Part shown: positions 6,194 through 12,818 of the stretch, piece after piece
Position numbering within the stretch: the stretch's first letter is position 1
How the letters are laid out: every line of letters starts with the position of its first letter
Source: Chloroflexota bacterium
GTDB taxonomy: Bacteria; Chloroflexota; Dehalococcoidia; Tepidiformales; Tepidiformaceae
NCBI GenBank assembly: GCA_021823905.1
Contig: JAKALX010000058.1
Span: 1 to 12,818 of the forward strand
Reading direction: 5' to 3'
DNA: 12,818 bases
Position numbers and translations under genes: made by a program
The notes under the pieces: model-generated
The model's input: only the letters and a program-made list of their open reading frames with translations
The model's database searches: none
What the model was told of the DNA's origin: nothing

Positions 6194-7110
6194 CGCGACG
6201 GACCTTCGGACGGCGATCGATCTTCCGGGAGCACCTCGACCAGCCCGTCGCCGAGGAGGACCCTGGCGCGGTCATGAATGTTCAGGCGATCGAGGTAAGC
6301 GCGAGGGATCTGGAGCCGGCCCGCGGAATCGACAAGAACGAACTCGTCGTGTGTCACCTCAATCGTGTTCCTCCGCTCGCTGACCCGCCGGAAGCTTTCG
6401 GTGCTCGTCCGCCCGTCGCGGATGGCGACCACGCGGTCGACGCGTGAGGCGATGTGGGGATCGTGCGTGACGATGATGATTGTGACGCCGTAGCGGCGGT
6501 TGAGGTTGCCGAACAGCTCAAACACGGAGTCGGCGCCGATGGAGTCGAGCTCGCCCGTTGGTTCGTCGGCCAGGAGGAGCGGTGGATTGTTGGCGAGGGC
6601 GACGGCGATCGAGACCCGCTGCTGCTCGCCGCCCGACATCTGCTCGGGGGTGTGATGCAGCCGCTCCGTCAGGCCGACGTCGTCGAGGAGCTGACGCGCT
6701 CGTTCGCGGGCTTTGCGACTGGAGACGCCGGCGAGGACCAGCGGCACCTCCACGTTTTCGACTGCGCTGAGGTAGGGGACGAGATTCCGCCCGGTTTGCT
6801 GCCAGACGAAGCCGACCTGCGTCCGGCGGTACTCGACCATCTCCGGCTCAGAGATGGTCACGAGGTCGGCGCCGGCGACAAACGCGCGCCCGGCCGACGG
6901 CTTGTCCAGTCCGGCGACGAGATTGAGGAGCGTGCTCTTGCCCGAGCCGGAAGAGCCGACGATCGCCATCAGCTCGCCACGCTGGACCTTCAGGTCGAGG
7001 CCGCGCAGGGCGACGACCTCGAGGTTCGCCACCTTGTAGATCTTGAACAGGTCTTCGCAAAGGACGTGAGGGCCGGCGGCTGCTTCGGAATCCGGCGCCT
7101 GCTGGCTCAC
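6190..7110 (-). CDS. ABC transporter ATPase with C-terminal AbrB-like domain
   Basis: Read from GTG at 7110 (with GGAAGG about 6 nt upstream) the protein has 306 residues; the open frame extends much further upstream but runs antiparallel-frame through the permease gene and is not coding there. The ATPase core has Walker A GSSGSGKST at 52-60, Q-loop at 103-105 (WQQ, followed by TGRNL), signature MSGGE at 158-162, Walker B LLLADE with E183, and H216 in THD. It is of the LolD/MacB group. After the core, residues about 256-296 read as a SpoVT/AbrB-like swapped-hairpin unit: strand EFVLVD, then SAGRLQIPRAYLDRL, NIHDRARVLL and GLVEVLP. AbrB domains normally dimerise and bind DNA or act as antitoxin; here it could dimerise ATPases or couple transport to gene control. 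The gene lies 56 bp after the permease and overlaps the next ATPase by 4 bp. Confidence 0.94.
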   Translation of the reverse strand: MSQQAPDSEAAAGPHVLCEDLFKIYKVANLEVVALRGLDLKVQRGELMAIVGSSGSGKSTLLNLVAGLDKPSAGRAFVAGADLVTISEPEMVEYRRTQVGFVWQQTGRNLVPYLSAVENVEVPLVLAGVSSRKARERARQLLDDVGLTERLHHTPEQMSGGEQQRVSIAVALANNPPLLLADEPTGELDSIGADSVFELFGNLNRRYGVTIIIVTHDPHIASRVDRVVAIRDGRTSTESFRRVSERRNTIEVTHDEFVLVDSAGRLQIPRAYLDRLNIHDRARVLLGDGLVEVLPEDRSPSEGPSR

Positions 7111-7166
7111 CGCGTTCCTTCCGGTCTCGCCGTCAGCGGATTCAGCACGAACACGCCGGGATGCTA

Positions 7167-10100
7167 TCACAGCTCGCCCATCCGAAGGGCGCGGCTCACG
7201 GCGAGCCGGGAGAATAGCAGGACGAGGATGGCGCTCGTGGCGGCGACGACGATGCCGAGCAACACGTAGACGGTGACGATGGCGTCGACGCCCACTCTCG
7301 AGACAAGGGGCGGAATGGGCACGGCGCCGTTCTCGGTGATGCCCATCGAATCGATCATGAGCTCGCTCAGGGGAAAGCCAAGGAGCGTCCCGGCGACCAC
7401 TCCCGAGACGACGACGAAGCACTGTTCGAACGAGACAACGCCGACGATCTGCCGCCCGGACATGCCCATCGTCCGAAGGATGGCGAATTCGAGCGAGCGC
7501 GCCTGCGCGCTCAGCCCCGCGTGCATGACGAAGCCGAGGCAACTCAGCAGCAGCACCGCCGCGAAGCAGAGGAAAAGGATCCCTTCCCAGCTCGCGGCGA
7601 CGAGTGGGTCCGACGACTGCTCGGCCAGGACCTGGAGCCGGTTGACGACAGTTTCGGCCTGAACGCCTCTGGCGAGCAGGCTTGCCTGCGTGAGTTCGCT
7701 GCCGCTGTTGTCGCCGAGCCACGCCTCGTTCGGGAAGAACCCGTCGCTGCCCAGCGGCGCTCGCGTCGCCGCGGCGGCCAGGAGCGAGTAGTCGGCGAGG
7801 AGGAGGTGGCGGCTCGCCGAAGGCTCGTACGTTGGCAGCAGGTCGAACACGCCGGCGATGCGCAGCTTTACGTACTGGGCGTTGTAGTAGACGACGATTT
7901 CGTCGCCCACTTTGCGGCCCGTTGCGTCGAGGAACTTCCGATCGGTGACCACCGGGACGGGGCGGGCGTCGGTGATGCGCCGGAGCCCGACGACGACGGC
8001 GCTGCTCGGACCGCGCTGAAAGGTCAGCCTTGCGACAGTTCCCGACCGGCTGCCCGTCGCGGTCCCGCCGGTCAGTTGCCCGGGGGAGCCGACGGCCGAA
8101 ACGCCGGTTATCAATTCGAAATGGGAAACGTCGTCGAGCGGATCGACGACGACCGCGGAGGGAAGTCCGGCGACGCCCCAGCCGGCCGGGAGCGCGGCGG
8201 CGTCGGTGACCTGGAGGTCGTCGAAGTAGGCGGTGTCCTGCTCGCTGAGCTGGGGCTGCTGGCCCGCGAGCCGGAGATAGAGCGCCTCGAAGCGCCGCGG
8301 TGACGCCAGCGCGGCGGCCGGGCCGCGGGTGTTGAGGGGCTTTGCCAGGTCGGCGGAGTAGAAGCTCCATTTGCCAACCGCCGGCACGCTTTCCGGGGCG
8401 AGGCGATAGTCCCAGAGGATGCCGTTTTCGGCTCGCAGGCGGACCCAGAGCGTCGCCGCCGTTGGCGGAACCGGGAGATTCGCCCAGACGCCGACGAATC
8501 GCGCGCCGGAAGGGATGGTGGGGGCATCAGGAAGAGCAGGCGGCGGAAGCTTCAGGCGGTTCATGAGAGTGGTAAGCGAGTCGTCCGTGAAATCGCCGCG
8601 CCAGTCGCTGATAGCGGCGAAGCGATCCGGGTCGACCGCGAGCGCGGTCACGCTGACCGAGCGAAATCGGTCGAGGTTGTAGTAGGCGTCCTGCCGCTGA
8701 GCCGCCGTGAAGTCCTTCGAGCCGGTGGCGGCGGCGATCGCCTGGTTGAAGTCGGCCACGGGTACGGCGTAGGGCTTGCGAACGTCCTGGATACGGACCT
8801 CGGCGCCGGCACGGTAGGCGGCGCGGTCGCGGTAACCCTGTTCGAGCGTCGCCCGGAAGCCGGCGGCGAAGACGCCCACGGCGGTCGTGAGGATGAGCAG
8901 GAGGATCAGCCGGCTGTGTTGAACCGGTGCGCGCACCATGCGCGCCAGGCCGAACGAGATGGTGGGGCCGCGCAAGGCCCTGGCGAGCCAGGAGACTCCG
9001 GCGAGGGCCAGGGGGAACAGCCGGAGGAAGACGAGCGCCGTGAACAGGATCAGGAGCGATGGCGTCGCCAGCCGGATCGGATCGACGGAGAGGCCGCCGA
9101 ACAGGTCTTGCGTCGCGAACGATCCGTTCTGGCGGAGCTCGTAGAACGCGAACGCGCCGGCTACGGCCACGGCGAGGTCGAGGTGGTAGCGAAAGAACGC
9201 CGGTTGCCGGGGCGGCCGGGAGATCTCCTGCTTGTAGTGGGTGATGCTGTAGCGGCAGGCGCGGTAAGCCGGCCAGAGAATGGCGAGGAATGCGAGCGCC
9301 GCGCCGAGCCCGGCCATGCCCACGGCGCTCCACGAGAACGGTACGCGGAGGAGCGCGCCGCCGCTCAGGTCGTGGAACGGCGGCGTCAGGCCGAGGAGCA
9401 CGATCGCGGCGACGGCGATGAGGGGGCCGGCAACGATGGCCCCGAGCGAGATCGCCAGCGCTTCCAACGCGAAAACGCCAACCACCTGCAATGTGCTCGC
9501 GCCGCGGCTCTTCAGCAGCGCGATCTCGCCTGCCTGGCGGTCGACAACCATGCTGCCGGCGACCGTGACGTAAAAAAGGACGACGCCGACGACCTGGAGC
9601 ATGAGCACGAACAGCGGCAGGCGCGTGAAGAACAGCTTCTGGCGGTAGCTGGCAATGGTGTCGGGGAGGGCGGTGTCGACGCGGCTGTAGAGCACCTTGT
9701 CGGCGAGTGCCCGCGGCAATGCGCGAAGCCTGCCCTCCACTGCGTCGGAATTGCCGCTGTCGATCCGGCTTTTCTTCACGAAACCGACAGTCTGGACCGA
9801 GATGTCGAGGTCCGGCATGTAGCCGCCGACGTCGCGAACCATCACGGATTCGTCGATCTGGAAGAGGTACGTCGGCCAGCTTGGCGTGTCAGGAAGGAAC
9901 GGCGTCTTCAGGCCGCCCCAGTACTCTTCCGACGGGTCGTTTGCGGCCACGAAGCCGACGACCGTGACGGTCATCGGCGGCGCCGGGCGGTATGGCGAGT
10001 GCAGCTCGAACGTGTCGCCGAGCGAGACCTTGAGGTTGGCTGCCGCCTCGGCGCCCATGAGAGCCTCGATCTGCGCCGGGTGCGTTGCATCGGCCGCCGT

Positions 10101-10580
10101 TGCCGCCGCAACCGGCATCCGGCCCTGGACGATATGCGCGTGGTCGAGGAGATCTTCGTGGAACTCGATCTGCGAACGCGGCCGGTTGTCGTCCTCGGGC
10201 ACGGGCTCGCCCGGCGGGGTCAGGTAGAGCCCGCTGGTGAGGCCGTGGTGCACCGACCCGCCGATGATGCCGCCCGCGTAGGCCTGGAGCAGTTGGTCGG
10301 TGGTCTTGCGCCGGTAGTCGTATTCGCCGGTTGCGAGTTTGCCACTCGATGCGAGGATCTTGATGTCGAGCGAGATTGGCGGCGTCGCCTCGAGCGCGTG
10401 CTTGAGGCCAAGGTCGCGGATGGCGTCCGAATAGAGGAAGACGCTGGACATCAGGGCGGAGGACAGGAACACGCCGGCGCACAGCGCCAGGACGAGCCGC
10501 CAGTGCCCGAGGCCTCGGCGGGCAACCAGGCGCAGGATGACGACGAAACTGCTCAGAACGGCCTGTCCTTCCGCGGCCAC
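7167..10580 (-). CDS. Giant FtsX-type ABC permease with jelly-roll insert
   Basis: At 1,137 residues this is a fused double-FtsX permease of the MacB/LolC-E-like superfamily. A first membrane helix at about 28-50 precedes a large extracytoplasmic region (51-318). The first FtsX block follows, with helices near 321-345, 366-395 and 417-440 and the cytosolic VDRQAGEIALLKSRGAS motif at 346-363. More helices lie near 467-482, 504-532 and 556-575. A second extracytoplasmic region (about 580-995) contains a beta-rich segment at 690-793 (ATLWVRLRAE, KWSFYSADL, YFDDLQVT) resembling a carbohydrate-binding jelly roll. The second FtsX block has helices near 1000-1022, 1045-1070 and 1100-1125 with EFAILRTMGMSGRQIVGV at 1031-1048. 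It likely works with the two ATPases downstream to move or extract a lipid-, lipoprotein- or glycan-linked substrate; identity unknown. Start uncertain: GTG 10580 lacks a ribosome binding site; a CTG at 10556 has GGAAGGA upstream and aligns better with its paralogue. Confidence 0.93.
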   Translation of the reverse strand: MAAEGQAVLSSFVVILRLVARRGLGHWRLVLALCAGVFLSSALMSSVFLYSDAIRDLGLKHALEATPPISLDIKILASSGKLATGEYDYRRKTTDQLLQAYAGGIIGGSVHHGLTSGLYLTPPGEPVPEDDNRPRSQIEFHEDLLDHAHIVQGRMPVAAATAADATHPAQIEALMGAEAAANLKVSLGDTFELHSPYRPAPPMTVTVVGFVAANDPSEEYWGGLKTPFLPDTPSWPTYLFQIDESVMVRDVGGYMPDLDISVQTVGFVKKSRIDSGNSDAVEGRLRALPRALADKVLYSRVDTALPDTIASYRQKLFFTRLPLFVLMLQVVGVVLFYVTVAGSMVVDRQAGEIALLKSRGASTLQVVGVFALEALAISLGAIVAGPLIAVAAIVLLGLTPPFHDLSGGALLRVPFSWSAVGMAGLGAALAFLAILWPAYRACRYSITHYKQEISRPPRQPAFFRYHLDLAVAVAGAFAFYELRQNGSFATQDLFGGLSVDPIRLATPSLLILFTALVFLRLFPLALAGVSWLARALRGPTISFGLARMVRAPVQHSRLILLLILTTAVGVFAAGFRATLEQGYRDRAAYRAGAEVRIQDVRKPYAVPVADFNQAIAAATGSKDFTAAQRQDAYYNLDRFRSVSVTALAVDPDRFAAISDWRGDFTDDSLTTLMNRLKLPPPALPDAPTIPSGARFVGVWANLPVPPTAATLWVRLRAENGILWDYRLAPESVPAVGKWSFYSADLAKPLNTRGPAAALASPRRFEALYLRLAGQQPQLSEQDTAYFDDLQVTDAAALPAGWGVAGLPSAVVVDPLDDVSHFELITGVSAVGSPGQLTGGTATGSRSGTVARLTFQRGPSSAVVVGLRRITDARPVPVVTDRKFLDATGRKVGDEIVVYYNAQYVKLRIAGVFDLLPTYEPSASRHLLLADYSLLAAAATRAPLGSDGFFPNEAWLGDNSGSELTQASLLARGVQAETVVNRLQVLAEQSSDPLVAASWEGILFLCFAAVLLLSCLGFVMHAGLSAQARSLEFAILRTMGMSGRQIVGVVSFEQCFVVVSGVVAGTLLGFPLSELMIDSMGITENGAVPIPPLVSRVGVDAIVTVYVLLGIVVAATSAILVLLFSRLAVSRALRMGEL

Positions 10581-10637
10581 AGTCTACAGAAGCTGGACGG
10601 AAAGCGAGTGGGGCTCGCCGGCTTCAGTAGGTCGCGG

Positions 10638-10643
10638 TAGAGT
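10638..10643 (+). promoter_or_regulatory. Candidate -10 box for a leaderless permease transcript
   Basis: TAGAGT is followed by 8 nt (GCCCGCCG) and the ATG at 10652, with no Shine-Dalgarno. It is the third gene in the window with this layout. It lies in the 71-bp divergent spacer between the two permeases. On the opposite strand TAGACT directly abuts the annotated GTG of the other permease. No clear -35 is seen for either direction. Confidence 0.35.
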
Positions 10644-10651
10644 GCCCGCCG

Positions 10652-12818
10652 ATGACCTTCTTCGCGATCCTGCGCCTGGGGCTCCGACAGAGCCTGGCCT
10701 CGAAGAGGATGCTGGCCCTGCTGGCGCTGGGAGTTTTCGTCTCGGCAACGCTCCTGGCCAGTGCGCCGATCTACGCGCGGGCGATGGCCGACCTGGGACT
10801 CACCTTCACGGTGAGAGAAGAGCTGCGCTCGCAGCCGGGAACGCAGGTGCTCGCCGACAACGTTTCCCTCGCGACTTCGAGAGGAGAGACGCTGCGAGCG
10901 GCGGTCGAGCGCCGGATCGACGAGCGGATCGGGTGGTTCCGGGCCTCGCAGTCGAGGTATACCCAGCTCGGCCGGTTCGGGGTCGCGCGCCCCGGTGATC
11001 CGCAGCACCCGGGGCTCTTCCAGGCGCAGCCGCAATCGATCACGGGCTACGAGGCTCACGTCCGGGTGGTGAGCGGAAGCCTGCCGCAGCCCACTGGGCC
11101 CGGCCAGCCGCTGCAACTCGCGATCAGCAGCCAGGAGGCGACGGTCGCGAAGCTGAAGGCCGGGGACGCCATCGAGCTGCGCGAGAACTTCGACACCTGT
11201 GAACGCATCCTGCCGAACACCGACCCGCCGCCACCCCCGCCGCCGTGTGACCCGACCGCAACCGTTTCGTTCGCGCTGCCCGCCCTGATCACAGGGGTGA
11301 TAGAACCGCTGGACCCGAACGACCAGTTCTGGATGCGGCCTGTTGGCAGCTACTTCGTTCCTTTCCGGCTCGACATCCCCGACGTTGGGCCGATCCTGCC
11401 GATGTTCACCGACGAGCGCTCGATCCTGGAGGGGTTCGGCGCCGACCACCCGGAGTACCGCGCGAACTTCGCCTGGCACGTAATCGCCCAGCCCTCGGTG
11501 CTCAACCGGAACAACTTCCAACTGGCGCGCCGCGACATCGACGGCCTTTCGGCTGACGCGCAGCTGCTGGGCGGGTGGGCGTTTAGCCCACTGGGCGGGA
11601 CGCTCGCGCATTACGGCGTGAGCGCCGACTACCAGCAGACGCCTCTGACGCTGTTGCTGCTCGAAATCACCGCTATTGCGCTTTTCTACGTCGGGCTGGT
11701 GGCAGCCATCGTGGTCGAGCGGCAGGCGGGCGAGATCGCGTTGTTCCGAAGCCGGGGAGCGAGCCTCGGGCAGATCGCGGCCATCTCACTTGGGCAGGGT
11801 CTCGGGCTGGGGCTCCCTGCGATCGTCCTGGCGCCGTTCATCGCAGCGGGGACCACGGCGCTGCTCGGTCTGACGCCGGTGTTCGCGGACGCGAGCGGCG
11901 GTGAGCTGCTGCCGGTGACGATCCCGGCCTTCTCGTTCGCGGCGGCGGCGGCCGGCGCCGGCCTCTCGCTGGTCGCGTTGCTTCTCCCGGCAATTGTCGT
12001 GGCGAGGCGGTCGGCGGCGAACCAACGCCGGGTGGAGACACGGCCCGGGCCGTCATTGATTCACCGGTACTACCTCGACCTGGTGTTCGTGGCGGTCGCG
12101 GCGCTGGTTCTCTACGAGGTGCGCCAGCGCCAGAGCGTCTTCGTGCCGTCGGCGGCGGGCGGTCTCGGCAGCGACCCGCTCCTCCTCGCATCCCCCGCCC
12201 TGCTGATCGGGGCTGCTTCGGCGCTGGTCTTACGCCTCTATCCCATCGTCTTGCGGGTTGTCGCGAAGGTGGCTCTCCCTGCCGCCGGATTGAGCGTCGC
12301 GCTGGCGCTCACCCAGGTCGTCCGGAATTCGAAGCAGTACACGCGGCTGACGCTGCTGCTCTTGATGGCCGTGGCCGTCGGCGCCTTCGCCGCCAGCTAC
12401 GCGTCGACCACGAACCGTTCGTATAGCGATCGCGCCGGTTACCAGACTGGCGCCGACCTTCGTGTCGCGGCGCCCACCAACAGCCGGTTCGTGGGCATGG
12501 CGAGAGCATTCGATAAGTCGATCTCGTCCATCGGCGGCGTCGAGACAGCCACGACGGTCATTCGCGCCGACGGTGGCGTTGCAAGTATCGGCGCGACGAA
12601 CAAGCCGTTCCAGGTGCTCGGAGTCGATCCGGCGGCCGCCGCGAAGGTGTTGTGGTGGCGAAGCGACTTCGCGAGCACCGGACTGGGGCCGTTGCTCGAT
12701 TCACTCTCCGCGCCGGCGGTGATTCCGGGGCGGCCGCTGACCGGAGATGTCCGTTCGATCAGCGCGTGGGTCAAGGGCGAGAAGGATCTCCACCAGATGA
12801 CACTCTGGGCCCGCTACC
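10652..12818 (+). CDS. Second giant FtsX-type ABC permease, truncated by window end
   Basis: From ATG 10652 the frame is open to the last base, giving 722 residues without a stop, so the gene is 3'-truncated by the window only. It is a clear paralogue of the divergent permease: FFAILRLGLRQ at 3-13 matches FVVILRLVARR, and VVERQAGEIALFRSRGAS at 354-371 matches VVDRQAGEIALLKSRGAS. Helices are expected near 20-42, 332-355, 375-408, 425-450, 472-490, 508-530 and 565-583. Residues 43-330 form a large extracytoplasmic region containing a loop of seven consecutive prolines between C183 and C199, absent from the paralogue. At the very end, SAWVKGEKDLHQMTLWAR matches the start of the jelly-roll insert of the other permease. 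It probably forms a heteromeric permease with it, energised by the two ATPases of the divergent operon. Substrate unknown. Confidence 0.92.
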   Translation, partial: MTFFAILRLGLRQSLASKRMLALLALGVFVSATLLASAPIYARAMADLGLTFTVREELRSQPGTQVLADNVSLATSRGETLRAAVERRIDERIGWFRASQSRYTQLGRFGVARPGDPQHPGLFQAQPQSITGYEAHVRVVSGSLPQPTGPGQPLQLAISSQEATVAKLKAGDAIELRENFDTCERILPNTDPPPPPPPCDPTATVSFALPALITGVIEPLDPNDQFWMRPVGSYFVPFRLDIPDVGPILPMFTDERSILEGFGADHPEYRANFAWHVIAQPSVLNRNNFQLARRDIDGLSADAQLLGGWAFSPLGGTLAHYGVSADYQQTPLTLLLLEITAIALFYVGLVAAIVVERQAGEIALFRSRGASLGQIAAISLGQGLGLGLPAIVLAPFIAAGTTALLGLTPVFADASGGELLPVTIPAFSFAAAAAGAGLSLVALLLPAIVVARRSAANQRRVETRPGPSLIHRYYLDLVFVAVAALVLYEVRQRQSVFVPSAAGGLGSDPLLLASPALLIGAASALVLRLYPIVLRVVAKVALPAAGLSVALALTQVVRNSKQYTRLTLLLLMAVAVGAFAASYASTTNRSYSDRAGYQTGADLRVAAPTNSRFVGMARAFDKSISSIGGVETATTVIRADGGVASIGATNKPFQVLGVDPAAAAKVLWWRSDFASTGLGPLLDSLSAPAVIPGRPLTGDVRSISAWVKGEKDLHQMTLWARY

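Noticed and set aside
7111..8370. 420-codon N-terminal extension of the AbrB-tailed ATPase
   Set aside because: It overlaps the permease coding sequence out of frame, is Arg/Pro-rich, and a GTG with GGAAGG at 7110 fits the normal start of this ATPase type.
8916..10640. Plus-strand open frame of 574 codons opposite the large permease
   Set aside because: The translation is highly charged and repetitive, with no domain, whereas the minus strand encodes membrane helices matching the paralogous permease.

Overview
The window is GC-rich, coding-dense bacterial DNA with GTG and TTG starts beside ATG. Several upstream genes have no Shine-Dalgarno sequence but carry a TANNNT box 8-9 nt before the start codon. 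Together with the protein types (FtsX-type permeases of over 1,000 residues, an ABC ATPase with an AbrB-like tail, a beta-helix/PKD surface protein and a Sir2 with the 'SATISFGQ' motif) this suggests an environmental Chloroflexota-like or actinobacteria-like lineage. That assignment is inference; no rRNA or marker gene is present.

Layout. 1-1453: a stable hairpin, then a 464-residue protein built from two copies of a ~200-residue Ig/TIG-like unit (+). 1496-2248: Sir2-family NAD-dependent deacylase (-). 2330-3985: secreted parallel beta-helix protein with a C-terminal PKD domain (-). 4114-5127: aldo/keto reductase (+), read from TTG. 5128-5392: a short intergenic region with several inverted repeats and a candidate 33-residue membrane microprotein. 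5393-10580: a three-gene minus-strand ABC operon, in transcription order giant FtsX-type permease, ATPase with C-terminal AbrB-like domain, and a second ATPase overlapping the first by 4 bp. 10652-12818: a second, paralogous giant permease, divergent (+) and cut by the window end.

How the genes work together. The two ATPases and two paralogous permeases look like one MacB/LolCDE-like (type VII) system, with each permease carrying large extracytoplasmic regions. The complete permease has a jelly-roll-like insert resembling a carbohydrate-binding module, and the partial one appears to enter the same module as the window ends. Substrate is not determinable. The four genes at the left are not obviously linked in function; the beta-helix protein is a cell-surface or secreted protein, while the Sir2 protein and the aldo/keto reductase are cytoplasmic housekeeping-type enzymes.

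Most worth following: the ATPase-AbrB fusion, the jelly-roll insert in the permeases, the recurrent leaderless-type start signals, the nested inverted repeats at 5126-5250 with the adjacent microprotein, and the tandemly duplicated Ig-like protein with no visible export signal.
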